DNA of 64,000 nt from Pseudorhizobium pelagicum (GCA_000722615.1 JOKI01000012.1:91320-155319), one strand, 5' to 3'. Positions 24,099 to 33,740 are shown, numbered from the stretch's first letter. Notes: generated by a model not told the origin, from the letters alone. Program-made: numbers and translations.

Positions 24099-25310
24099 AT
24101 GGAAAGACGTCAGTTCCTGAAATATTCGGCCGCCGCCGGTCTTACGGTCGCTGCGCCAAAATCTCTTCTCTCCTCTGAAAAAGGAAAGCCCGTGGCGAAA
24201 ACCATCTTGGCAATGGGGCAATCTAACGCTGTCGGCATGACGCCCGGCGGCGTGTGGGGCATCCCTTCATCCGTGAAGGCATGGAACAACACTACGAACA
24301 CAGACGCTACCAGCGGTCTCGGGACAGCCTTCGTCTCCCCGGCCAGCGCGTCTGACCTGCCGTTCTTTGGCGGCAATAACATGATGGTCCATTGCTGCCG
24401 TTACCTCTCTGAGGAGTTCGATGAGGACATCAACCTGATCCTCGTCGCCTTCGAAGGGAAGTCGATCTCTTGGTGGATGAACAGCGCGGGCGTGGCGGGA
24501 TCAATGTACGCCCGAATGGCGAGCATCCTTGCTGCAGCTGGCGTGAGCAAGGTTGACGCCTTCCTCTGGCATCAAGGGGAGGCCGACAACCTCGCTCCTC
24601 ATGGTTACGCTTCCGCATGGGCCCATCTTCTCAGCAAGATGACGACAGACGGCTATATTGACGCCGAAACACCCATCGTCCTTGGGGAGACGATTGTTCA
24701 AAACACGCCTATCAATGGCGTCTTACGGAATATCGCTGATGCAGACCCCCGCATCGGGATAGCTGACATCTCAACATTCCCGCTCGCCTCTGACCTGCAT
24801 TTCTGCGGTCCTTCATACGTCCGTGCTGGCCTAGAGTATGCCCGCGAGATCATGAAGCTTCCGGGAGTGTTCCACCGGGAGCCGGAGCCATTCGAGAACA
24901 TCTATGTCACCGGAGCGGCCCGAACGGGGTTGACCTTGCCGACCAGCTGCTTCGTCAAAGTCAAGATGAAGGCGGAGAACGGGAAGAAGTCCCTGTTCAA
25001 TGCTGACGGAGCTTTCGTGGCGGATCGCTTTGGCGTCTGGGAATTCTCGGGTCGCGGTTGCTCCTATGCCCAGCACGCCTCCCTTTCGCTGCTCGATGAG
25101 ACGGGCGCATACCTCCAATCTCTCGGGCAAGTTCTGTCGGCCAATGCCAATTTCAAGCCAATCGTCAGCGGTAGCGCCGTGATGGCTATGGGGCCGGGCG
25201 ACAAGGTCTATCTGGGACTGTTCCAGTCAACTGGCGGAACGGTCACCATCCCTGTCGAGGACAGCTCGCTGATGAACAGGCTGACGGTCAAATTCCTCGG
25301 CTCAGAGTGA
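24099..25310 (+). CDS. Tat-exported SGNH / sialate O-acetylesterase-like protein
   Basis: The 403-residue protein begins 'MERRQFLKYSAAAGLTVAAP', a textbook twin-arginine signal. The following domain resembles SASA carbohydrate esterases: block I 'AMGQSNAVG' (Ser nucleophile), block III 'LWHQGEAD' and block V 'SDLHFCGPS' (Asp/His). A C-terminal beta domain (about 280-403) may bind carbohydrate. It lies among fibre genes but its export signal is unexpected for a virion component, so it may modify host surface polysaccharide after lysogeny. Promoter not identified; a 74-base gap precedes it. Confidence 0.78.
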   Translation: MERRQFLKYSAAAGLTVAAPKSLLSSEKGKPVAKTILAMGQSNAVGMTPGGVWGIPSSVKAWNNTTNTDATSGLGTAFVSPASASDLPFFGGNNMMVHCCRYLSEEFDEDINLILVAFEGKSISWWMNSAGVAGSMYARMASILAAAGVSKVDAFLWHQGEADNLAPHGYASAWAHLLSKMTTDGYIDAETPIVLGETIVQNTPINGVLRNIADADPRIGIADISTFPLASDLHFCGPSYVRAGLEYAREIMKLPGVFHREPEPFENIYVTGAARTGLTLPTSCFVKVKMKAENGKKSLFNADGAFVADRFGVWEFSGRGCSYAQHASLSLLDETGAYLQSLGQVLSANANFKPIVSGSAVMAMGPGDKVYLGLFQSTGGTVTIPVEDSSLMNRLTVKFLGSE

Positions 25311-25322
25311 GAGTCTCGGCTA

Positions 25323-25508
25323 TCACTGAACCCTCTTCCCCTTAGCCGCCAACACTGACTTCAGCACCCGCGAAACGTGGCCATCGCCGTTGCAGATACT
25401 GCAGGGCATGCCGGCAGCACCGCAGCCGCAGGCCTTCGGGCCGTTCCACGGCTTGCTTGGGTGGGTTTCGCAAACCCAGCCGGTATCTTCGCAGCTCGTG
25501 CACCGCAT
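25323..25508 (-). CDS. Small cysteine-rich zinc-finger-like phage protein
   Basis: The 61-residue protein contains CxxC-type pairs: 'CTSCEDTGWVCETHP', 'CGCGAAGMPCSICNGDGHV'. The CxxCxxxG repeats are like the DnaJ zinc-binding segment, suggesting a small zinc knuckle. ATG 25508 overlaps the stop of the upstream minus-strand gene (TGATG); GTG 25511 would add one residue. Similar Cys-rich proteins are common in rhizobial prophages; function unknown. Confidence 0.65.
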   Translation of the reverse strand: MRCTSCEDTGWVCETHPSKPWNGPKACGCGAAGMPCSICNGDGHVSRVLKSVLAAKGKRVQ

Positions 25509-25678
25509 CACTGCGGGAACGGATTTCGCGGGTTGAGCGGGGTTGTCGCTAGGATATCGAGAAAGTCTGATAGCTCCCGAAGCTTGCGGGCTATCTCACT
25601 GAGGGCGGCAACCTGTTGGGAAGTTCTTGCCTCGTCCAGAAGCCACACTTCATCATCTGGCGCATCCAGGTCATCCAT
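25508..25678 (-). CDS. Small acidic phage protein (56 aa) coupled to the zinc-finger gene
   Basis: The frame is open from 25801, but the first part reads like leader sequence; ATG 25678 ('MDDLDAPDDEVWLLDEARTS') gives a compact acidic, helical 56-residue protein. It overlaps the downstream Cys-rich gene, forming a two-gene minus-strand unit opposed to the late genes. Starts at 25723-25726 are possible. Function unknown; the orientation suggests expression independent of lytic transcription. Confidence 0.5.
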   Translation of the reverse strand: MDDLDAPDDEVWLLDEARTSQQVAALSEIARKLRELSDFLDILATTPLNPRNPFPQ

Positions 25679-25820
25679 CAGCTTGTACCCGCTCCGTCTC
25701 AAACAGCGGCTTACGTAGAACATCATTAACCATCGGCAAGAGCTGAAAAGCCTCTGCCGGGTTCGCACTCCATCGGCTGAGCATAGCCGAAGACTGACCA
25801 TCCGAAATCAGGAGAAGACC

Positions 25821-26540
25821 ATGTCCGTGCAGGATCTGCAGCGGCGCTTAACTGCGCTTGGCTATCAGGCCGGCCCCGCCGATGGCGTCCGGGGTCCAAA
25901 GACTATCGCAGCCGTGAAGGCGTTCCAGGAGGCCGTTGGCCTCGTCGTTGACGGAATTGCTGGGCCACAGACGATGGCGGCGCTGAAGCAGGCGGAGACC
26001 CCGGCCAAGCCACGGCGGCCGGAGCCGGACAAGAGTGCGATGGCGCAACCGGTCCCTTCACAGGAGACCTATGGACGCGCTACTCCACCGCCGAACGTCT
26101 CTTCACTGCGCCTGCTCGACACTGCCAGGCCGATCAATGAGATCATCTGGCACTGCACGGCCACACCAGAGGGCAGGGACTTCACCGTCAACGACATCCG
26201 CGCCTGGCATAAGCAACGCGGCTGGAGCGATATCGGATACCACTATATCGTCTACCGCGACGGTCGGATCATGCCCGGGCGCCCGGTCGGCCAGGTGGGC
26301 GCCCACGTCTCCGGCCACAACACCGGCACGATCGGCTGCAGTTACGTCGGCGGCGTCTCTGCGGATGGCAAGACGGCCAAGGATACCCGCACCGGCCCGC
26401 AGCGTGCCTCGATGCTCTGGCTGACGGCGCAGCTGGCAAAGAAATTCCAGATCGCGAAGATCAGCGGCCACAACGAATATGCCGCGAAAGCATGCCCGTC
26501 GTTCGACGTGCGCAAGGATGAGCTTTCCCGGCTGCTCTGA
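25821..26540 (+). CDS. Endolysin: N-acetylmuramoyl-L-alanine amidase with PG-binding domain
   Basis: The 239-residue endolysin has an N-terminal PG_binding_1 domain ('LQRRLTALGYQAGPADGVRGPKTIAAVKAFQ', residues 6-55), a Pro-rich linker, and an Amidase_2 domain (about 95-239). Zinc ligands are likely His in 'IIWHCTAT', His in 'ISGHNEY' and Cys in 'KACPSFD', as in T7 lysozyme. It cleaves the glycan-peptide bond in peptidoglycan to release virions. It has no signal peptide, so a holin is needed; candidate holins follow. Confidence 0.92.
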   Translation: MSVQDLQRRLTALGYQAGPADGVRGPKTIAAVKAFQEAVGLVVDGIAGPQTMAALKQAETPAKPRRPEPDKSAMAQPVPSQETYGRATPPPNVSSLRLLDTARPINEIIWHCTATPEGRDFTVNDIRAWHKQRGWSDIGYHYIVYRDGRIMPGRPVGQVGAHVSGHNTGTIGCSYVGGVSADGKTAKDTRTGPQRASMLWLTAQLAKKFQIAKISGHNEYAAKACPSFDVRKDELSRLL

Positions 26541-26584
26541 TCGCCGACTCTCTCTCTCCACCTCCACCACAAGGAACCGAACCT

Positions 26585-26902
26585 ATGAAACGCACTGCCA
26601 TCCTGGCCGCGGCGGCCGTCGCGCTGTCCGCCTGCACCTCACTGGAAGGGGCGCTCGATAACAGCGTCCCAGCCACCTGCCGCGTGGCCGACACCACCTA
26701 TGCGGCCTTCGTCATCGCCTCGACGGCCGGCGAGTGGCCAGAGCGCACCGTCACAAGGGTCGAAGCGGCCTACGCCTCGCTGTCTGCCATCTGCGACAGC
26801 CCCGAGGGGATTAAGGCAGAAGATCTGCCGCTGATCGTCGCCAACGCCTACGCAAATTTCATCAAGGCCACGAGGGATGCTCGGGCCGTTGCAAAGGACT
26901 GA
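26585..26902 (+). CDS. Small phage lipoprotein
   Basis: The 105-residue protein starts 'MKRTAILAAAAVALSAC', a lipoprotein signal with lipobox LSAC (Cys17). The mature part is helical and Ala-rich without the Pro-rich composition typical of Rz1. It lies between endolysin and membrane-protein genes, so it may be an outer-membrane spanin-like partner, but this is inference. It ends five bases before the next start. Confidence 0.65.
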   Translation: MKRTAILAAAAVALSACTSLEGALDNSVPATCRVADTTYAAFVIASTAGEWPERTVTRVEAAYASLSAICDSPEGIKAEDLPLIVANAYANFIKATRDARAVAKD

Positions 26903-26906
26903 TCCC

Positions 26907-27410
26907 ATGCGCCATACATTCAGCTGGGTGGCTTTTGCCATCATTGCCTCCGCGCTTGCCTTCATCGCACTGCCAGCCCTCGGTCAGGTGGCGGATGCAG
27001 AACCCATGATCGCCACGTCTTCCATCTGGTATGACGTCTGGACCATCCTACAGCCGGTCGTCGTGCTACTTGTTTCCACAGTCGGACCGGTATTGGTCAC
27101 CTGGCTGGCCGCACGACTACTGGCACTGATGAAGATCAGCGATGAGAAACAGCGGCTGGCGATCGAGGCGCAGCTGCGAGAGGCTCTGCATCAGTCGGCT
27201 GCCAATGCCCTGAAGTATGCGCTCACGAAGGTGGGTATGCCTGCCGGCGGGGCGATCGGAGGCGCAGTGCTGGCTGAAGCGGTGCGCTACGTAGAGGAGA
27301 AGAACCCGGATGCGCTGGCGCGGCTCGATGTCCATACGGACGCGCTGCGGGACATCATCCTGAGCAAGGCTCCGGATATTGCCATGAGGCACATGAACAG
27401 CGGAGGCTGA
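26907..27410 (+). CDS. Probable holin (LLH-type) membrane protein
   Basis: The 167-residue protein has an N-terminal signal-like hydrophobic segment ('FAIIASALAFIALPALG', about 9-25), a second membrane segment ('ILQPVVVLLVSTVGPVLVTWLAARLLALM', about 48-76), then an amphipathic helix 'EKQRLAIEAQLREALHQSAANALKYALTKVG' resembling the phage holin LLH family. It would permeabilise the inner membrane for the amidase. ATG 26907 is preferred over the frame opening at 26877. Confidence 0.6.
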   Translation: MRHTFSWVAFAIIASALAFIALPALGQVADAEPMIATSSIWYDVWTILQPVVVLLVSTVGPVLVTWLAARLLALMKISDEKQRLAIEAQLREALHQSAANALKYALTKVGMPAGGAIGGAVLAEAVRYVEEKNPDALARLDVHTDALRDIILSKAPDIAMRHMNSGG

Positions 27411-27414
27411 ACCT

Positions 27415-27867
27415 ATGTCCGACGGATACACCGGGCCGGGGATATGGATTCGGATCACCCATCGTTTCGGCCCCCGCATGATGGAGTGGTTCTATGCCGG
27501 CCATATGATCCTCGTCGGTTATGTCCTGCTGTTGCCATCACAGACCTTCAATCAGCCCGCTTTCATGGCCTTCCGGGATCTAGTTCCCTCTGAGGACATG
27601 ATGGGCTGGTTGATGCTTGTGATCGGCTGCCTCAGGATTATCGGATTGGTGGTCAATGGCGCTCGAAGGAACGTAACCCCCCAAATCCGTCAGTTTTCGG
27701 CAGGTATCGGCTGCCTTATCTGGTCCGGAATTTCATATGGCTTCGCATCCTCTGATGTCGTGAGCACGTGGCTCGCCATCTATCCGCTCTTTGCGGTTGG
27801 CGAGCTCGTCAACATCCACCGCGCCGCGCACGATCAGGGGGAAATTAGGAATGGAACAACTGGCTAA
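27415..27867 (+). CDS. Phage multi-pass membrane protein (lysis cassette)
   Basis: The 150-residue protein has about four hydrophobic segments (near residues 22-41, 60-80, 95-112 and 116-133) and charged ends. I do not recognise a family. It lies four bases after the holin-like gene and overlaps the next small membrane-protein gene, within the lysis cassette; it could be a second holin, an antiholin or a superinfection-exclusion protein. Confidence 0.6.
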   Translation: MSDGYTGPGIWIRITHRFGPRMMEWFYAGHMILVGYVLLLPSQTFNQPAFMAFRDLVPSEDMMGWLMLVIGCLRIIGLVVNGARRNVTPQIRQFSAGIGCLIWSGISYGFASSDVVSTWLAIYPLFAVGELVNIHRAAHDQGEIRNGTTG

Positions 27868-28177
27868 CCTGCCGTTGCCGGCGCTCATGACATTCGGGGC
27901 GGTGCTGGGCATCATTTTCGGCGTGCGACACCTCGGCCTCCTGCAAGGGCAGAAGTCGGCTCCAGCGACCACCAGTGCCGCCCAGGTCGCTGCGGTCATT
28001 GTTGATCCGACCGCACTCAACAAGGCGACGACGGCGCTCGACGGGCACACCGAGGCTACCCGCGCGCTGACAAAGGCTTGCGAGCAAATGTCGGAGCATG
28101 TTCGGTATCTGACGGCGGAGATGGATCGGGTTCGGGAAGAATTGCGGATCCAGCGCGAGATTAGGCGAGACCGCTAG
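27851..28177 (+). CDS. Small membrane-anchored coiled-coil protein, possible i-spanin
   Basis: ATG 27851 (AGGGGG upstream) opens a 108-residue protein with one N-terminal membrane segment ('LPALMTFGAVLGIIFGVRHLGLL', about 9-31) followed by a linker and a long charged helix ('KACEQMSEHVRYLTAEMDRVREELRIQREIRRDR'). This is the layout of an inner-membrane spanin such as Rz. Together with the lipoprotein at 26585 it might span the periplasm. The stop overlaps the convergent thermonuclease-like gene by four bases. Confidence 0.55.
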   Translation: MEQLANLPLPALMTFGAVLGIIFGVRHLGLLQGQKSAPATTSAAQVAAVIVDPTALNKATTALDGHTEATRALTKACEQMSEHVRYLTAEMDRVREELRIQREIRRDR

Positions 28178-28590
28178 CGACCGCACCACCTATTGCCCTT
28201 GTTCGGCCATGGCTGGGCAAGCCCTTCCTCGATCAGTATCTGTCCGGCGTCCCTCCCGTCGGGCAGAATCACCCGCACAAGCGCACGGCGATCGGAAGTC
28301 CGATCCTTTCCACCGCTGTCCGCGATCCGGTAACCGTCTGCCATAAGCCGTTGCAGGCGCCGGGTAGCCTCGTTCCCAATCTCGATCTCCTGCCGACACT
28401 CCGGCCGGGAAATTTCCGGAGCGTCGATGTCCAGCAGGCGCCACTTCACGCCGCGCTCCCAGCCGGTGTCAGCGTCAACCAGACACGTCACGCCCCGTGC
28501 TGCCCGGTTCCCGCCGGAGCAGATCTCGATCGCCTCCGCCGGTCCTGCCAGTGCAGCAACCACCGCGATCATCATCCCCACCTTCTTCAA
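28174..28590 (-). CDS. Secreted thermonuclease-like (SNase family) protein
   Basis: The 138-residue protein has a cleavable signal peptide ('MKKVGMMIAVVAALAGPAEA') followed by the staphylococcal nuclease pattern: 'LVDADTGWERGVKWRLLDIDAPE' (metal-binding Asp and first Arg), 'RRALVRVILPDGRDAGQILIEEGLAQPW' (second Arg). It would degrade nucleic acid in the periplasm or outside the cell. It is transcribed towards the lysis genes near the right prophage edge, so it may be phage cargo or a host gene next to the junction. Confidence 0.8.
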   Translation of the reverse strand: MKKVGMMIAVVAALAGPAEAIEICSGGNRAARGVTCLVDADTGWERGVKWRLLDIDAPEISRPECRQEIEIGNEATRRLQRLMADGYRIADSGGKDRTSDRRALVRVILPDGRDAGQILIEEGLAQPWPNKGNRWCGR

Positions 28591-28594
28591 CGAT

Positions 28595-28879
28595 CTATCC
28601 TCTCAGCCGCGCATTCTGTTTGTCCCAGCATTCCTCCACCATCTTGGCGGCTTCAGATGCTGTCTGTTCCCAGCCGCTGTTCGGCTGCCAGGGCTTGCCG
28701 CCCTTCGGATATTGAATTGCCCAGTGCCATTGCGTGGCCTTCAAGGTCTGCTGGTCGAGGTATATACGGCCGATCTGTACATCCCCATCCCATCCGACAT
28801 AATCCTCGTGAGGCTTCCCGTCTAATCCGGTCTCGTCTCCCCATGTGCGGGTCCAGCGGTATTTCTTCTGCCAGTTCAT
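28595..28879 (-). CDS. Hypothetical protein (94 aa), tryptophan-rich
   Basis: The 94-residue product is unusually rich in Trp ('WQKKYRWTRTWGDETGLDG', 'WHWAIQYPKGGKPWQPNSGWEQTASEAAKMVEECWDK'). Its layout is reminiscent of small phage-associated proteins in rhizobial prophages. It lies four bases upstream of the nuclease-like gene on the same strand, forming a two-gene minus-strand unit. No function is recognised. Confidence 0.65.
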   Translation of the reverse strand: MNWQKKYRWTRTWGDETGLDGKPHEDYVGWDGDVQIGRIYLDQQTLKATQWHWAIQYPKGGKPWQPNSGWEQTASEAAKMVEECWDKQNARLRG

Positions 28880-28933
28880 TGGCGATCAGTTAAGCCTACG
28901 GCCGGCGTCGATCAAGAACGCTTCAAGAACATG

Positions 28934-28972
28934 TTGCACGGATTTTGCACGCAACTGCACGTCAATTCGCAC
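28934..28972. repeat. Helically phased TGCAC repeats next to the tRNA-Thr junction
   Basis: TGCAC occurs at 28935, 28946 and 28956, with the variant CGCAC at 28968, so copies recur every 10-12 bases, about one DNA turn. They lie about 85 bases from the 3' end of tRNA-Thr, inside the presumed prophage end. Arm-type integrase or excisionase sites are often arranged like this near attachment sites. The role is inferred. Confidence 0.4.
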
Positions 28973-29055
28973 TTTGTTCTGTTTCTTCATGCGGTGTCGC
29001 GCATGAGCGCCGAAGCGGCTGCAACAGCGAAAGGCCTGCAAAATAAGGGAAGTGA

Positions 29056-29130
29056 TGGTGCTGCTAGAGAGATTTGAACTCTCGGCCTCTCCCTTACCAA
29101 GGGAGTGCTCTACCCCTGAGCTATAGCAGC
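29056..29130 (-). tRNA. tRNA-Thr (anticodon GGU)
   Basis: The minus strand folds as a complete tRNA. The acceptor stem GCTGCTA/TAGCAGC (29130-29124 with 29066-29060), the D-arm, an anticodon stem CTCCC/GGGAG with loop TTGGTAA (anticodon GGT), and a T-arm GAGAG-TTCAAAT-CTCTC are all intact. The CCA end is encoded (29058-29056). Its 3' end faces the prophage, the classic geometry of a tRNA attachment site. No partial duplicate is visible in the window, so the left junction lies outside. Confidence 0.95.
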
Positions 29131-29278
29131 TTAGGCCCGTGTCGGTTTGGTCGTCCGTGGGCGAGGGGCCTATTGCCATAGGTTCACAATGAGCGCAAGG
29201 CGCAATTTCAAGTTCCGTCGTCTCCCGGCCGCAAGTGGCGCTCTTTTTTCCCGGCTGCTTTTCGGCTAAGCGGGAGCC

Positions 29279-29491
29279 ATGACCAAGGACGATGCGGAAA
29301 TACCGGCGGAAGAGCGCAGGGCGGCGGGCAAGCGGCAGGCGGAGGCCCGTGCCGAGGAGCGCAAGGCGCGCGCCGCCGCCAAGCTTCGCGAGAACCTCAT
29401 GCGCCGCAAGGGACAGGCGCGGGCGCGTCGTTCAGGGGCCGCCGACGAGGCCTTCGGCCTGCCTGCCGCAAAAAAAGACGAATCGGACTGA
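29279..29491 (+). CDS. Conserved small charged protein upstream of murA
   Basis: The 70-residue protein is dominated by Arg, Lys, Glu and Ala ('EERRAAGKRQAEARAEERKARAAAKLRENLMRRKGQAR') and should form a long charged helix. GGGAG lies just before the ATG. It is likely an ordinary conserved rhizobial small protein lying upstream of murA; function unknown. It ends 120 bases before murA. Confidence 0.65.
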   Translation: MTKDDAEIPAEERRAAGKRQAEARAEERKARAAAKLRENLMRRKGQARARRSGAADEAFGLPAAKKDESD

Positions 29492-29611
29492 CAGGATGTT
29501 CATGGGAACACTCGGTTCCAAATCATTTGAAGCGACTTGGCTTTTCCGCTAAGCACGCCGCTTCGCGCCTGCACTCGCAACAAAAGGACGGGTTCAACCC
29601 CGCTTGACCTC

Positions 29612-30904
29612 ATGGATCGCATCAGAATTCGCGGTGGCAACAAGCTGAACGGCATCATCCCGATCTCCGGGGCGAAGAACGCCGCCCTGCCGCTGATGAT
29701 CGCCTCGCTCTTGACCAGCGATACGCTGACGCTCGAAAACGTGCCGCATCTGGCCGACGTGGAGCAGCTCTTGCGCATCCTCGGCAATCATGGCGTCGAC
29801 GTCTCCGTCAACGGCCGGCGCGAAAGCCAGGGCGAGAGCTATTCCCGCACGATCCATTTCACCTGCCGGACGATCGTCGATACCACCGCGCCCTATGACC
29901 TCGTGTCGAAGATGCGCGCCAGCTTCTGGGTCATCGGCCCGCTTCTTGCCCGCGAGGGCAGGGCGCGCGTCTCGCTGCCTGGCGGCTGCGCCATCGGCAC
30001 ACGCCCGGTCGATCTGTTTCTCGAAGGCCTGCAGGCGCTCGGCGCGATCATGGAGATCGACGCCGGCTATGTGAACGCCACGGCCCCGAAGGGCGGCCTT
30101 GTCGGCGGCCATTACACCTTCCCCAAGGTCTCGGTCGGCGCCACCCATGTGATGATGATGGCAGCCTCGCTTGCCAACGGCACGACGGTGATCGACAACG
30201 CCGCCCGCGAGCCGGAAGTGGTCGATCTGGCCAAATGCCTGAACGCCATGGGCGCCAAGATCTCGGGCGCCGGCACGAGCACAATCACCATCGAGGGCGT
30301 CACCTCGCTCTCCGGCGCGCGCCACCGCGTGCTGCCCGATCGCATCGAGACCGGCACCTATGCCATGGCGGTCGCCATGACCGGCGGTGACGTGACGCTC
30401 GAGGGCACCGACGCCTCGCTTCTCGACACCGCGCTCGACGCGCTTCGCATGGCCGGCGCCGAGGTGACGGAAACCGACAGCGGCCTGCGCGTGGTGCGCA
30501 ACGGCAACGGCATCCAGCCGGTCGATATCGTCACCGAACCCTTCCCGGGCTTCCCGACCGACCTGCAGGCCCAGTTCATGGCGCTGATGACCCGCTCTTC
30601 CGGCGTCTCGCACATCACCGAGACGATCTTCGAGAACCGCTTCATGCACGTGCAGGAACTGGCGCGGCTCGGTGCGCGCATCACTCTGTCGGGACAGATG
30701 GCCCGCATCGAGGGTGTCGACCGCCTGAAGGGCGCCCCGGTCATGGCGACCGATCTGCGCGCCTCCGTGTCGCTGGTGATCGCCGGCCTCGTTGCCGAGG
30801 GCGAAACCGTCGTCAACCGCGTCTATCATCTCGACCGTGGCTTCGAACGCCTCGAAGAGAAGCTGACGCGCTGCGGCGCCGACGTGGAACGTGTCAGCGA
30901 CTAA
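29612..30904 (+). CDS. murA: UDP-N-acetylglucosamine 1-carboxyvinyltransferase
   Basis: The 430-residue MurA transfers enolpyruvate from PEP to UDP-GlcNAc, the first committed step of peptidoglycan synthesis in the cytoplasm. Diagnostic sites are '[10 protein letters not shown]' (residues 19-28), the loop '[13 protein letters not shown]' with catalytic Cys126 (E. coli Cys115 position), and '[12 protein letters not shown]'. Length is typical. ATG 29612 starts the conserved 'MDRIRIRGG'; the upstream in-frame ATG at 29537 is not supported. The fosfomycin-target Cys is present, so sensitivity is predicted. Confidence 0.97.
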   Translation: MDRIRIRGGNKLNGIIPISGAKNAALPLMIASLLTSDTLTLENVPHLADVEQLLRILGNHGVDVSVNGRRESQGESYSRTIHFTCRTIVDTTAPYDLVSKMRASFWVIGPLLAREGRARVSLPGGCAIGTRPVDLFLEGLQALGAIMEIDAGYVNATAPKGGLVGGHYTFPKVSVGATHVMMMAASLANGTTVIDNAAREPEVVDLAKCLNAMGAKISGAGTSTITIEGVTSLSGARHRVLPDRIETGTYAMAVAMTGGDVTLEGTDASLLDTALDALRMAGAEVTETDSGLRVVRNGNGIQPVDIVTEPFPGFPTDLQAQFMALMTRSSGVSHITETIFENRFMHVQELARLGARITLSGQMARIEGVDRLKGAPVMATDLRASVSLVIAGLVAEGETVVNRVYHLDRGFERLEEKLTRCGADVERVSD

Positions 30905-30997
30905 GGTTCCGGTGGCGTTGCGCATCGTGCCGGGTCATCCTATCTCCGTGGCAGGATGAACACACGCCGAGCGGCGTCTCGACGGGAAATGGAAACC

Positions 30998-31438
30998 ATG
31001 GCCGACCTCAAGCTTCTTGCTCTCGACCAGGATGATCTGGCAATCGTCTCCGCCTATATGCAGGACAGCGTCTTTCGCGTCGCCGACCTGAGCTACGACG
31101 CGAAAGGCCGCCAGTTCATGGTGGTCTTCAACCGCTTCGTCTGGGAACAGGCCGACCGGAAGAAAAAGGGTTTCGAACGCCGCCGCTCGGTCATCTCGTT
31201 CAAGCGGGTGGAAGCGGTTCGCACGCTCGGCGTCGACCGCAGCAACCCCGACGCGGTGTGCTCGCTGCTGGCCATGCGCTTCGACCAGAAGGGCGACGGG
31301 CCGGAGGGCACCGTCGAGCTGATCCTGGCCGGAGGTGCTGCCATCAGCCTCGATGTCGAATGCATCGAGGCGCAGATGATGGATACGGGCGGCGCCTGGG
31401 AGACCGAACGGATGCCTCGGCATCCCAAAGGGGACTGA
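30998..31438 (+). CDS. DUF2948 family protein
   Basis: The 146-residue protein matches DUF2948, a family conserved in alphaproteobacteria and typically encoded between murA and hisD. Typical elements are 'LKLLALDQDDLAIVSAYMQDSVFRV', 'RFVWEQ' and 'VISFKRVEAVRTLGVD'. Starts at 30989 or 30998 are both possible; I use 30998 ('MADLKLLALD'). Cytoplasmic; biochemical role not established. It probably belongs to the murA-hisD operon. Confidence 0.85.
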   Translation: MADLKLLALDQDDLAIVSAYMQDSVFRVADLSYDAKGRQFMVVFNRFVWEQADRKKKGFERRRSVISFKRVEAVRTLGVDRSNPDAVCSLLAMRFDQKGDGPEGTVELILAGGAAISLDVECIEAQMMDTGGAWETERMPRHPKGD

Positions 31439-31480
31439 TTTTCTGGCGCCTTGGCGCGCATGCATTGAGGGGACTGTCGA

Positions 31481-32779
<1,299 letters not shown>

Positions 32780-32781
32780 GG

Positions 32782-33255
32782 ATGACGAAGGGCGATTTCC
32801 GGCTCTCCGACGTCGTCCTTGACGAATCCATCGGCCGTTCGACGCCGGACGTCGAACACGAGCGGGCGGTCGCCATCTTCGATCTGGTGGAAGAAAACGC
32901 CTTCGAGCCGGTCGGCCATCCGGGAGGACCCTATCATCTGAAGCTGTCGCTGGTCGATTCCAAGCTGGTCTTCAGCATCACGACGGAAGCAGGCGAGGGT
33001 GTCGCCGCGCATATCCTCTCGCTCACCCCCTTCCGAAGGATCATCAAGGACTACTTCATGATCTGCGAGAGCTACTACGAGGCGATCCGCTCGGCGACGC
33101 CGAGCCGCATCGAGTCCATCGACATGGGCCGCCGAGGCATTCACAACGAGGGCTCGCAGACGCTGATGGACCGGCTGGACGGCAAGGTGCGCATGGACTT
33201 CGACACGGCGCGGCGGCTCTTCACCCTCGTCTGTGTCCTCTACTGGCGGGGATGA
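32782..33255 (+). CDS. UPF0262 family protein
   Basis: The 157-residue protein belongs to UPF0262, a conserved alphaproteobacterial family with unknown role. Recognisable segments are '[27 protein letters not shown]', '[12 protein letters not shown]' and '[42 protein letters not shown]'. It lies two bases after hisD and overlaps the phosphatase gene by ATGA, a gene pair often kept together in Rhizobiales. Confidence 0.9.
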   Translation: MTKGDFRLSDVVLDESIGRSTPDVEHERAVAIFDLVEENAFEPVGHPGGPYHLKLSLVDSKLVFSITTEAGEGVAAHILSLTPFRRIIKDYFMICESYYEAIRSATPSRIESIDMGRRGIHNEGSQTLMDRLDGKVRMDFDTARRLFTLVCVLYWRG

Positions 33256-33740
33256 CGGCGATGGGCGACGCGCCGGCCTCCTGGACGATGACGGAGAAGC
33301 CGGGCGCAGTCCTTTTCATGTGCGGATGGAACGCGATCCGCTCGCCGATGGCCGAGGCTATTGCCAAACGGCTGCTGCCACACGATATCTATGTCCAGTC
33401 GGCGGGCGTCCGCTCCGGGGAACGCGATCCCTTCGTGGACGCCGTTCTCGACGAGGTCGGGCTGTCGATCGGCAGGCACAGGCCGCGGACGCTGGACGAT
33501 CTGGAAGACGACTTCTTCGACCTGATCATCACGCTGACGCCGGAAGCTCACCATTCGGCGCTCGAGTTGACGCGGTCAAGTCCAGTGAACGTGATCTACT
33601 GGCCGACCATGGATCCCACTGTGGAAACCGGTACCCGCGAGCAGCGGCTCGCAGCCTATCGCGAAGTCAGGGACTATCTCTGGAGGCGCATAGAGGCGCA
33701 GTTTTCGGGGTTCAGGAAACCCCCGGCAGCAGCGCTGTGA
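33252..33740 (+). CDS. Low molecular weight protein tyrosine phosphatase family protein
   Basis: The 162-residue protein shows the LMW-PTP / arsenate reductase fold. The P-loop is 'CGWNAIRSP' (Cys24, Arg30; CX5R), a common rhizobial variant of CXGNXCRS. '[11 protein letters not shown]' lies in mid-sequence, and the general acid Asp is probable in 'MDPTVETG'. ATG 33252 overlaps UPF0262; a start at 33288 would still preserve the active site. Substrate is unknown. Confidence 0.88.
   Translation: MTAMGDAPASWTMTEKPGAVLFMCGWNAIRSPMAEAIAKRLLPHDIYVQSAGVRSGERDPFVDAVLDEVGLSIGRHRPRTLDDLEDDFFDLIITLTPEAHHSALELTRSSPVNVIYWPTMDPTVETGTREQRLAAYREVRDYLWRRIEAQFSGFRKPPAAAL

Noticed and set aside
29594-30925. Minus-strand ORF of 443 codons opposite murA
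   Set aside because: It is antisense to murA, rich in His, Arg and Asp, with no motif. murA is certain.
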